From a bacterium (GTDB lineage Bacteria; UBA9089; UBA9088), in NCBI GenBank assembly GCA_003498085.1, contig DNCM01000151.1, forward strand, positions 1-12,450: a stretch of DNA of 12,450 nt, written 5' to 3'. Shown here in pieces: positions 6,469 to 12,450 of the stretch (within the stretch, counting starts at the first letter, position 1; every line of letters starts with the position of its first letter). Below the pieces are notes generated by a model. That model did not search any database. It was given only the letters and a program-made list of their open reading frames with translations, and was not told where the DNA came from. A program made the translations under genes and the position numbers.

Positions 6469-7457
6469 AATTGCGTAAGGAACCTCCAATCATTTTCAAA
6501 AAATAATCTAATATCTGAAATGCCATATTTTAACATAGCAATCCTCTCTATACCAAGCCCAAATGCAAAACCTGTATATTTCTCACTATCTATGCCAACA
6601 TATTTAAAAACCTCGGGATCAACCATTCCTGCACCAAGAATCTCAAGCCAACCTGTATTCTTGCAAGTTCTGCACCCCTTGCCACTACATAAAATACAGC
6701 CTATATCGACCTCGGAGGATGGTTCTGTAAATGGAAAATAGCTTGGCCTAAACCTTATTTCTGCATCATGCCCGAACATTTCCTGAAGGAAAAAAGAAAG
6801 GATTCCCTTAAGGTTAGAAAATGAAATGTTATGATCAACAAGAAGTCCCTCTACTTGATGGAACATTGGTGAATGTGAAATATCAGAATCCCTCCTATAA
6901 ACCCTACCTGGAGCAATAATTCTAATGGGCGGTTTTTTTTCCTTCATCACCCTTATCTGAACAGGAGATGTATGTGTCCTTAAGAGCCATTTGTCATCGA
7001 CATAGAATGTATCATGCATATCTCTTGCAGGGTGAGACGGAGGGATGTTTAGGGCGTCAAAGTTATACTCTATAAGTTCAATCTCTGGACCTTCAGAAAT
7101 GGAAAAACCTAATTGTACAAACAGAGAAACAACCTCGTTCATGATCTTGGTTATCGGATGCAGTTTTCCAAAGCTTGGCATTATTGGTGGAAGAGTCTCA
7201 TCAAAGAACTCCTCTTCTTCTACAAACTTTTTTTCTGATATAGCTTTCTTAATCTTTCTTTTTGCTTCATTAAGAAGATAACCTACATCCCTACGTAAAG
7301 AGGGGTCGAGATCCTTTATCCCCTTTATACCCAATGTTATCTTTCCCTTATCTCCAAGATACTTACTTTTGACTAGCAAAAGTTCTTGTTCTGTCTTTGT
7401 ATTCTCTATTTCCTTCAAGGCTTCATCTTCTATATTTTTAATCCATTCCATATTCAT
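6465..7457 (-). CDS. pheS: Phenylalanyl-tRNA synthetase alpha subunit
   Basis: A 330-residue catalytic alpha subunit of the heterotetrameric phenylalanyl-tRNA synthetase. The N-terminal 75 or so residues are charged and helical (tRNA-binding coiled coil). Class II motif 2 is GRVYRRDSD...FHQ (184-202), then FRPSYFPFTEPS (236-247), a CxxC...CxxC cluster (C254, C257, C262, C265) before TGWLEILGAGMVDP, and motif 3 GLGIERIAMLKYG (300-312). The start at 7457 overlaps the leuC stop as ATGA and has AGGGAG 6 bases upstream. An in-frame longer start at 7523 lies inside leuC and adds a non-family extension. The beta subunit gene pheT, usually next to pheS, is absent; ptsH follows instead. Confidence 0.95.
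   Translation of the reverse strand: MNMEWIKNIEDEALKEIENTKTEQELLLVKSKYLGDKGKITLGIKGIKDLDPSLRRDVGYLLNEAKRKIKKAISEKKFVEEEEFFDETLPPIMPSFGKLHPITKIMNEVVSLFVQLGFSISEGPEIELIEYNFDALNIPPSHPARDMHDTFYVDDKWLLRTHTSPVQIRVMKEKKPPIRIIAPGRVYRRDSDISHSPMFHQVEGLLVDHNISFSNLKGILSFFLQEMFGHDAEIRFRPSYFPFTEPSSEVDIGCILCSGKGCRTCKNTGWLEILGAGMVDPEVFKYVGIDSEKYTGFAFGLGIERIAMLKYGISDIRLFFENDWRFLTQF
6482..6487 (-). promoter_or_regulatory. Probable ribosome-binding site of ptsH
   Basis: On the minus strand GGAGGT (6487-6482) is a full Shine-Dalgarno match inside the end of pheS. It lies 13 bases before the chosen TTG start, longer than usual. Coupling through the TTGA stop/start overlap may compensate. Confidence 0.5.
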
Positions 7458-8698
7458 AGTATACTCCCTGGGTTTTTTATTTCTCCATATAAAGCAGATA
7501 CCGCTGCTGTTGCTTGTGAGCATAAATAGATTTCTGCGTTTGGATTTCCCATTCTTCCCTTAAAGTTTCTATTTGCTGTAGATAAACAACGCTCACCATC
7601 TGCCAAAACTCCTTGATGGATACCAACACATGGTCCACAGCCTGGTGGAAGTATAACCCCGCCTGATTTAACAAGCACTTCAACTATCCCCTCTTTTAAG
7701 GCAGAAAGATATACATCTCTTGATGCAGGACAAATTATAAGTCTTGTTTTTACTTTTTTTCCAGATATAATATCTGCTGTAGTCCTTAGGTCAGAAAGCC
7801 TTCCGTTTGTACAGGTTCCAATGAACACAACATCTATAGGCACTCCTTCTTTCTCTCGGACAGAACAAACATTATCAACAAAATGAGGTAATGCAAGGGA
7901 TGGTTCAATGTCGCCCCCATCAATCTTTATTACTTGTTCATAATTTGTGTCATTATCTGGTGCAATATAAGAAAAATCACCTTCTCTTTCATGCCTCTTT
8001 AGAAATTCCTTTGTCTTTTCATCAGATTTCATAATCCCAACCTTTGCGGAAGCCTCAACAGCCATATTAGAAATCGTCATTCTCTCTTCAATGTCCATAT
8101 TGTCTATAACATCCCCGCAAAACTCAAGCGCCTTATAATTCGCGCCATCTGCTCCAATCTTCCCTATGATATGAAGAATAACATCTTTTGGATATACTCC
8201 GTTTTTAAGTTTACCGTTTATCTCTATCTTTATTGTCGAAGGAACCTTAAGCCATACCTTTCCAAAAGCTAAACTAACTGCAATATCAGTCGAACCCATA
8301 CCGGTTGAAAACGAACATAGAGCTCCACCTGTTGTTGTATGTGAATCTGCACCAACTATAATATCACCTGGCTTAATAAAATCCTCTGCCATTATCTGAT
8401 GGCATATACCATCTCCAATATCAGAAAGGATAATATTATAATCCTTTGCAAATTCCCTTAAAACCTTATGGTCATTTGAAAGCTCTAATCGTGGAGAAGG
8501 AGATGCGTGATCAATGAAGAAAACTACCTTTTTTGGAGGGAAAATTTTATCTAAAGAAAGCTCTTTCAGTCTTTTTATTGCTAATGGTCCTGTCCCATCC
8601 TGGACGAAACATCCATCTACATCTACAATTACAATTTCACCAGGCTTTACTTTTTTTCCAATATGCTGTGATATTATCTTCTCTACTAATGTAGCCAT
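7454..8698 (-). CDS. leuC: 3-isopropylmalate dehydratase large subunit (LeuC/homoaconitase family)
   Basis: A 414-residue large subunit of an aconitase-family hydro-lyase, most likely isopropylmalate isomerase in leucine biosynthesis. The length matches the short LeuC type found in archaea and many anaerobic or thermophilic bacteria rather than the roughly 466-residue E. coli form. Visible features are DHASPSP (63-69), GADSHTTTGGALCSFSTGMGSTD (117-138), and the three [4Fe-4S] ligands C296 (GTCTNGR) with C354 and C357 (PPGCGPC). A homoaconitase or dimethylmalate dehydratase role cannot be excluded, because specificity depends largely on the small subunit, and no leuD is in the window. The ATG lies 13 bases inside the tmk 3' end with no clear Shine-Dalgarno, so translation probably depends on coupling. 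The cluster requirement links it functionally to the suf genes 3 kb away. Confidence 0.9.
   Translation of the reverse strand: MATLVEKIISQHIGKKVKPGEIVIVDVDGCFVQDGTGPLAIKRLKELSLDKIFPPKKVVFFIDHASPSPRLELSNDHKVLREFAKDYNIILSDIGDGICHQIMAEDFIKPGDIIVGADSHTTTGGALCSFSTGMGSTDIAVSLAFGKVWLKVPSTIKIEINGKLKNGVYPKDVILHIIGKIGADGANYKALEFCGDVIDNMDIEERMTISNMAVEASAKVGIMKSDEKTKEFLKRHEREGDFSYIAPDNDTNYEQVIKIDGGDIEPSLALPHFVDNVCSVREKEGVPIDVVFIGTCTNGRLSDLRTTADIISGKKVKTRLIICPASRDVYLSALKEGIVEVLVKSGGVILPPGCGPCVGIHQGVLADGERCLSTANRNFKGRMGNPNAEIYLCSQATAAVSALYGEIKNPGSIL
7464..7469 (-). promoter_or_regulatory. Ribosome-binding site deciding the pheS start
   Basis: On the minus strand AGGGAG (7469-7464) lies 6 bases before the ATG at 7457, inside the end of leuC. 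It supports that start over the in-frame codon at 7523. Confidence 0.7.
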
Positions 8699-9270
8699 TG
8701 TTTAAGAATTGACATGATTTCATTGTGGATCTCCTTCTTTTTTCTTCTTCCATCAACTACCCTTATTTTATCAGGCATTTTTTTTGCCAATTCTAAATAC
8801 CCTTCTCTTATCTTTTTATGGAAAGATATGTCTTCTCTTTCTAGCCTATCACTTCTTGCTTTTCTTTTTAATCCTTCTTCTTCATCTATATCAAGTAGTA
8901 TGTTGACATCAGGAAAAGTTCCTGTACATGCTTCACAATTTAGTCTTTCTATTAAGTCAATATTTATCCCCCTTCCATATCCTTGATATGCAATAGTTGA
9001 AAGAAAAAACCTGTCTGTTATCACATTTTTTCCTTCTGTAAGGGCTGGTTTGATCACATCTTCTACATGAATTTTTCTATCTGCAATAAAAAGAAGGAGC
9101 TCCGTAAGGCTTGGAATATGACTTTTTCCAAATAAAAGTTTTCTTATTCCTGGTGTTTTCGGCTCTTTTGTTGTAATGTATGAAATCCCTCTTTTTTTAA
9201 ACTCTTTTGCAAGGAGTGTTACCTGAGAAGATTTTCCTGTCCCTTCTCCTCCTTCAAATGCTATAAACAT
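8686..9270 (-). CDS. tmk: Thymidylate kinase
   Basis: A 194-residue dTMP kinase that phosphorylates dTMP to dTDP for DNA synthesis. It has the P-loop GGEGTGKSS (7-15), a TKEP segment at 34-37 like the family TREP, ADRKIHVEDVIKPAL (63-77), the DRF motif (86-88) followed by STIAYQGYGRG, and a LID-like region KARSDRLERED (137-147). It is a little shorter than the usual 205-215 residues. The ATG at 9270 gives the family N terminus directly and lies 17 bases inside the end of the Ntn hydrolase gene. Its own 3' end overlaps leuC by 13 bases, so it is tightly embedded in the unit. Confidence 0.95.
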   Translation of the reverse strand: MFIAFEGGEGTGKSSQVTLLAKEFKKRGISYITTKEPKTPGIRKLLFGKSHIPSLTELLLFIADRKIHVEDVIKPALTEGKNVITDRFFLSTIAYQGYGRGINIDLIERLNCEACTGTFPDVNILLDIDEEEGLKRKARSDRLEREDISFHKKIREGYLELAKKMPDKIRVVDGRRKKKEIHNEIMSILKQWLH

Positions 9271-10036
9271 CGAGTTCTTTTTTTCTTATCCAGACAAAAC
9301 CATCAGTAGGGGTTATAATTGCAACATCTATATCTCCACCACAAGTTGGAGGCATTGGTATAAACTTTTGGGCATCTATTGTGGTTCGAACAAGGAATAC
9401 TGCGTATTCAATTGCATCCTGAAGCGAAAGAAGTTGATAATTCGGTAAGGGAATTGGATTTTGTGGATCGTCTTGCCATAATCTCTGAATTATCCTTCCA
9501 TCTCCACCAAATGTGCAACTATATCCACCTTCGTGAACAGGCTCAATAAGAGAAGTTTTTCCAATATTTAATGTCCAAGTCTTTGGAGTTTCCATGTCAT
9601 CTTCGTCATAGCCTGCAACCTGAAAGCTTAAAGGGTATTCTCCTTCTTTTATCTGTTCAAGGTCAATAACCTCTACGGTTAACTCTCTTCTCATATAAAC
9701 CTCAAGCTTTTTGGCTATTTCCTCTACTGTACAATTTTCTGGTAAGTTTCTTTCAAATTCAAGAATGTGACTCTGTATTGTTCTTTTTGTAATAAAGCTT
9801 GTCCCATAAGAAAGGACGCCAAATCTACCTAAAAGACAGAATAGCTTATTTACTGTTTGTGATACTGCAAACATTGTCGATGGAGGAGCAATAATTCTTG
9901 AATATGGAATCTTCCCAAGGCATTCTGGACATTTGACAAATTCTTCCTGGGGAATAGGGACTGCCCTCACAGTCGCAAGACTATCAGCTACCAATACAAT
10001 GCCATCAGAAACCCTTAAGGAAATCGTAATGCTCAT
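9254..10036 (-). CDS. Proteasome-beta-like Ntn hydrolase with N-terminal Ser
   Basis: A 260-residue protein with the fold signature of proteasome beta/HslV/Anbu peptidases. After Met removal, SITISLRVSDGIVLVADSLAT aligns without gaps to the proteasome start TTTVGIKFKDGVVLAADSRAT: the nucleophile position is Ser2 and the conserved Asp is D18. The Lys33 equivalent is probably K64 (NKLF before GRFGVLSYGT). It is displaced by an insertion of about 30 residues with a CxxC (C36, C39). Later landmarks are VAGYDEDD (140-147), FGGDGRII (176-183) and CGGDIDVAIITPTDGFVWI (232-250). Relative to the proteasome DxxSGG motif, Asp appears as Pro and Ser as Cys. The ATG is set by the ATGA overlap with the upstream gene, an AAAGG 8 bases before it, and the position of Ser2. 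No ATPase partner is visible. Fold is likely, protease activity inferred, substrate unknown. Confidence 0.7.
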   Translation of the reverse strand: MSITISLRVSDGIVLVADSLATVRAVPIPQEEFVKCPECLGKIPYSRIIAPPSTMFAVSQTVNKLFCLLGRFGVLSYGTSFITKRTIQSHILEFERNLPENCTVEEIAKKLEVYMRRELTVEVIDLEQIKEGEYPLSFQVAGYDEDDMETPKTWTLNIGKTSLIEPVHEGGYSCTFGGDGRIIQRLWQDDPQNPIPLPNYQLLSLQDAIEYAVFLVRTTIDAQKFIPMPPTCGGDIDVAIITPTDGFVWIRKKELDVYSI

Positions 10037-10221
10037 TTGTAAAACCTTTGAATCATTATAATCATAGATATTAGCCAGAGAACGAATGAAATAGAAATTA
10101 TTACTAAAGAAACCATATCTTTTTTCATTCTCATTTTTTTATATTTAAAAGAATAGTTCACTATTTCAACACTTAATAAAATTCCAACAACTGCCATTAG
10201 TAAAACAGCAATCTTTTCCAT
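10033..10221 (-). CDS. Small two-helix membrane protein
   Basis: A 62-residue protein of unknown function. It has two hydrophobic helices (about 5-24 and 38-57) joined by a strongly basic loop, KYKKMRMKKD (26-35). By the positive-inside rule the loop faces the cytoplasm and both ends face out. The reading frame is supported by its junctions: TAATG with rplV upstream (with AAAAGGT just before) and ATGA with the Ntn hydrolase downstream. I do not recognise the family. Coupling to the Ntn hydrolase gene suggests a membrane anchor or regulator for it, but this rests only on position. Confidence 0.65.
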   Translation of the reverse strand: MEKIAVLLMAVVGILLSVEIVNYSFKYKKMRMKKDMVSLVIISISFVLWLISMIIMIQRFYK

Positions 10222-10556
10222 TATACCTTTTCGATTAGAACCGTAAGGTGGGCTGTTCTCTTTAAGATTCTATTTGCTCTTCCCCTTGATATTGGAATTG
10301 TCCTTTTCATCGTGGGCCCTGGCCCTACCATGATATTTTTTATCCTTATGTCCTTAAGCTCTGAAAGGGGGGATCTCATCCTGAGGTTTGCAAAACAAGA
10401 GGCAAGGGTTTTATGGATAAGATAGGATGCCTTTTTTTGAGTCATCTGCAAGATATTTTCGGCAACATCTCCTCTCTTTCCCTTTATAAGAGGGATAACT
10501 TGCATAAGCTTTGATGGAGAAATCCTTAAATACTTTGCCGTTGCCTGTGCTTCCAT
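10221..10556 (-). CDS. rplV: 50S ribosomal protein L22
   Basis: A 111-residue L22, which binds 23S rRNA and lines the nascent peptide exit tunnel. The N terminus MEAQATAKYLRISPSKLMQV is typical. The extended hairpin region GPGPTMKRTIPISRGRANRILKRTAHLTV (78-106) is well conserved. I start it at 10556; an in-frame TTG at 10592 would add 12 non-family residues, and that TTG is itself the first bases of a consensus -35 box. With the -10 box ending 7 bases before the ATG and no Shine-Dalgarno, the mRNA is predicted to be leaderless. L22 normally sits in the S10 operon between rpsS and rpsC. Here it stands alone at the head of a seven-gene unit of unrelated genes. Confidence 0.93.
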   Translation of the reverse strand: MEAQATAKYLRISPSKLMQVIPLIKGKRGDVAENILQMTQKKASYLIHKTLASCFANLRMRSPLSELKDIRIKNIMVGPGPTMKRTIPISRGRANRILKRTAHLTVLIEKV

Positions 10557-10563
10557 AATGGAA

Positions 10564-10592
10564 ATTTTACTTTTTTCTTTGTTTTTTGTCAA
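10564..10592 (-). promoter_or_regulatory. Promoter of the rplV seven-gene unit
   Basis: On the minus strand a perfect TTGACA (10592-10587), a 17-base spacer and TAAAAT (10569-10564) form a near-consensus sigma70-type promoter. The predicted start falls on or beside the rplV ATG at 10556. The 60 bases upstream (10593-10652), between the antiporter stop and this promoter, show no clear terminator, so read-through from the CBS-antiporter unit is possible. Confidence 0.65.
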
Positions 10593-10652
10593 GATTTTTA
10601 TAGACTATTTCAAACATTATAGAGTGGCTTAGTTAGCTTGTTTTCTTATCTA

Positions 10653-11840
10653 CTATTTTCTAATTATTAATTTCAGTAATAAAGGTGTGATGATGGTAGT
10701 AATCAATGCTATTAATACTAATGCAGAGAGAACATCTCTTCCGAGTATTCCTATCTCTAATCCAATGGTAGTAACTATTAATGCAAGTTCATTTCTTGGA
10801 ATGAGCGCTGTGCCGATGATAAAGGAATCTTTTGTATCAAAACCACCAACTTTCCCTCCAAGAAAACCACCTATAATTTGACTTACTACCAAAGCCAAAA
10901 GAAGTGTAAGTGCAAATAATCCTATGTTTTCAATGGCATTAAAATCAAACATAAGTCCTATATTAAGAAAGAAGAAGGGCACAAAAAATCCATCTGCTAT
11001 ACCTCTAACCTTATGGACTACTACATCTGTTCTTAGTCTTGGAATTATCGATATAGATGCACCAAACAAAAAAGCTCCAATTATCATACTTAAGCCAAAT
11101 ATATGTGTAATATAGGCAAAGATAAATAGAGCCCCTACAATAATTCCAAATGTAGCTTCTTCTACTATCATTTTATCAGCCAACTTCGCAAGTAATGGAA
11201 AAAGGAATTTTCCAACCAAATATACCAACAATACAAATCCCAATAATTCGGCTACGGTTGTCCCAATAGAAAGAAAAGAGATGGTCCCTGTCTGAACAAT
11301 CCCCGAAACTACAGCTAACGTTCCCAGACTGAGAAAATTATCTAAAACAGCAGCAAATAGCACTGTAGCTCCTGCTATAGTTGCAATATATTTTAAGTCA
11401 ATCAAAGTGCGCACACTTACGCCAATACTTGTAGAAGCTAAAGCAGTCCCAAGCAATAATGCCCCTTTGATTGGAGCTTCTGGAAAGATAGAGAAGATAT
11501 ACCCAACAATAAATCCTGCAAAAAAAGGAAACATTGCTCCTAAAATTGAGACAGACAAAATCTTTCTTATAGAGACAGTAATCTTTTCAAAATCTACTTT
11601 TGTAAAACCAATAGAGAATAACAAAAATACTGCTCCTATTTCTCCTAATATTTTAATTATTTTTCCAGAGGTAGCAAGACTATTATTATCTGAGGTAATA
11701 ATAATTATCCCCAATCCAGGTCCAAGTATTATTCCTAAGGAGATTTCACCAAAAATAGAGGGTAATTTTAGTCGCTCAAATAATTCGCCTAGAAGCTTTA
11801 CTAATATTAAAATAATTCCTAGTTCAAGAAATAGATTCAT
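10653..11840 (-). CDS. Kef/NapA-type cation/proton antiporter (CPA2 family)
   Basis: A 395-residue multipass membrane protein of the Na+/H+ exchanger domain family, expected to exchange K+ or Na+ for protons across the cytoplasmic membrane. About 12-13 hydrophobic segments fill its length. Recognisable motifs are the first-helix region LKLPSIFGEISLGIILGPGLG (24-44), the discontinuous helix segment ALASTSIGVSVRTL (133-146), AAVLDNFLSL (163-172) at the ion-binding site, and IPRNELALI (347-355) with R349. It lacks the C-terminal TrkA-N domain of KefC. At the ion site the usual DD, ND or QD pair reads D167-N168. It starts 2 bases after the CBS gene stop, and CBS domains often gate transporters, so co-regulation is likely. 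Ion specificity is not determinable. Confidence 0.87.
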   Translation of the reverse strand: MNLFLELGIILILVKLLGELFERLKLPSIFGEISLGIILGPGLGIIIITSDNNSLATSGKIIKILGEIGAVFLLFSIGFTKVDFEKITVSIRKILSVSILGAMFPFFAGFIVGYIFSIFPEAPIKGALLLGTALASTSIGVSVRTLIDLKYIATIAGATVLFAAVLDNFLSLGTLAVVSGIVQTGTISFLSIGTTVAELLGFVLLVYLVGKFLFPLLAKLADKMIVEEATFGIIVGALFIFAYITHIFGLSMIIGAFLFGASISIIPRLRTDVVVHKVRGIADGFFVPFFFLNIGLMFDFNAIENIGLFALTLLLALVVSQIIGGFLGGKVGGFDTKDSFIIGTALIPRNELALIVTTIGLEIGILGRDVLSALVLIALITTIITPLLLKLIIRK

Positions 11841-11842
11841 TT

Positions 11843-12316
11843 TTATAGTCCAATTATACTTAAAATTTGGTTGATTATATCTTTTTTTACCATCATCCCA
11901 ACAACTCGCTTTTCTTCTACAACCGGGATATTCTGAATTCCATATTTGACCATTAATTGAACTGCATCTGCTACCGTGTCATCAGGAGATAAAGTTATTG
12001 GCTTAGTAGTCATTATTGCCCGTATAGACAGTATGCCTAAAAAAACATCTGTCGTTAGCATTGTTGTTCCATAATGTCTATGAAATGAAATTAATTTAAG
12101 CAAATCTGTCTGAGAGACGATACCGATTATCTCGTCTTTTTCGTCTACTACTGGAAATGCCACATAATCATACATTTCAATATTGGTGACAAACTCAATG
12201 AACTTACTATCCTCTTTTATAGTCACAACATTCCTACTCATTATTTCTCTAACCTTCTTTTTGCCCAGTTTTCCACACTTTTCTATTAACTCATTCAAAT
12301 TTGCATTATCTAACAT
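11843..12316 (-). CDS. Tandem CBS-domain protein
   Basis: A 157-residue soluble protein made almost entirely of two CBS domains. CBS1 (about 22-78) contains VREIMSRNVVTIKED and GIVSQTDLL. CBS2 (about 98-155) contains IRAIMTTKPITLSPDDTVADA, IPVVEEKRVVGMMVKKDI. Such pairs bind adenine nucleotides (AMP, ATP, or c-di-AMP in some proteins) and act as energy or ion-homeostasis sensors. GAGGGG lies 8 bases before the ATG, supporting this start. The gene is directly followed, after 2 bases, by the antiporter, so it probably encodes its regulator. The ligand is not predictable from sequence alone. Confidence 0.88.
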   Translation of the reverse strand: MLDNANLNELIEKCGKLGKKKVREIMSRNVVTIKEDSKFIEFVTNIEMYDYVAFPVVDEKDEIIGIVSQTDLLKLISFHRHYGTTMLTTDVFLGILSIRAIMTTKPITLSPDDTVADAVQLMVKYGIQNIPVVEEKRVVGMMVKKDIINQILSIIGL

Positions 12317-12351
12317 TAAAATTACCCCTCTATTAAGATTGTTTATCTTTG

Positions 12352-12380
12352 AATATACTATAAAATCCTTCTTAAGTCAA
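12352..12380 (-). promoter_or_regulatory. Promoter of the CBS-antiporter unit
   Basis: On the minus strand TTGACT (12380-12375), a 17-base spacer and TATATT (12357-12352) precede the CBS gene. The predicted start near 12344 leaves a leader of about 28 bases containing GAGGGG (12330-12325). Unlike the rplV and nnr promoters, this unit therefore has a conventional leader. Confidence 0.5.
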
Positions 12381-12398
12381 TAAATTTCCTTTGATGAT

Positions 12399-12423
12399 GT
12401 TACTATATCAAAATGATAGTAAC
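12399..12423. repeat. Inverted repeat upstream of the CBS-antiporter promoter
   Basis: GTTACTAT (12399-12406) and ATAGTAAC (12416-12423) are perfect 8-base arms around a 9-base centre. A second offset palindrome, TATCA-AAA-TGATA, spans 12406-12418. It lies about 19 bases upstream of the -35 box and has no T-run on either side, so an operator is more likely than a terminator. The remaining bases to the window edge (12424-12450) show nothing further. Confidence 0.35.
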
Positions 12424-12450
12424 TATTTAGCCTACCCATCATCATAAGCA

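Noticed and set aside
6424..6741. 105-codon plus-strand open frame across the ptsH/pheS junction
   Set aside because: Antisense to two confidently assigned genes, with no motif of its own.
10557..10592. TTG start for rplV at 10592
   Set aside because: It coincides with the -35 box TTGACA and adds 12 residues outside the L22 family.
11407..11874. 155-codon plus-strand open frame
   Set aside because: Antisense to the antiporter gene; a by-product of its codon composition.
12377..12450. Open minus-strand frame from the window edge to TGA at 12379-12377 (about 23 codons), possibly the C terminus of an upstream gene
   Set aside because: Too short to separate from chance in AT-rich DNA, and no recognisable family. 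If real, the inverted repeat at 12399-12423 would be coding.

Overview
The window is AT-rich bacterial chromosome, densely packed with housekeeping genes. Bacterial-type ribosomal protein L22, HPr, PheS and sigma70-like promoters (TTGACA / TAAAAT) place it in Bacteria. A reduced SufB-SufC iron-sulfur system, a short-type LeuC and a proteasome-beta-like protein are features also met in archaea and deep-branching or uncultivated bacteria. I cannot name the organism; an uncultivated lineage is a guess from the odd gene order. No mobile element, CRISPR array or phage gene was seen.

Layout, left to right. (1) 83-1915 (+): a membrane glycosyltransferase of the GT-C/GT39 type with a C-terminal extracytoplasmic domain. 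(2) 4539-1910 (-): tRNA-Asn(GUU), then sufC, an E1-like adenylyltransferase of the ThiF/MoeB/HesA family, and sufB. The unit runs from a strong promoter at 4550-4579. (3) 4620-6131 (+): a bifunctional NAD(P)HX epimerase/dehydratase, divergent from the tRNA-suf unit and ending in a small intrinsic terminator. (4) 10592-6193 (-): seven genes in which every neighbour overlaps: rplV, a 62-residue two-helix membrane protein, a proteasome-like Ntn hydrolase, tmk, leuC, pheS and ptsH (HPr). (5) 12380-10653 (-): a two-CBS-domain protein followed by a Kef-type cation/proton antiporter.

How the genes fit together. The suf unit should supply Fe-S clusters; LeuC, in the next unit, is a [4Fe-4S] enzyme. 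The E1 enzyme between sufC and sufB suggests a sulfur-transfer or thiocarboxylate step linked to cluster assembly. The rplV unit mixes translation (L22, PheS), DNA precursor supply (Tmk), leucine-type biosynthesis (LeuC), phosphocarrier signalling (HPr) and an unexplained protease-like protein. rplV lies outside the usual S10 cluster, pheS lacks pheT, and leuC lacks leuD. The CBS protein probably regulates the antiporter.

The most unusual items are: the Ntn hydrolase, which has Ser in place of the proteasomal Thr nucleophile and a CxxC insertion; the E1 gene inside a minimal suf operon; and a recurring promoter geometry (a -10 box 7-8 bases before an ATG or GTG with no Shine-Dalgarno) that predicts leaderless mRNAs for three transcription units. 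Promoter and terminator calls were made by eye and are not experimentally supported.
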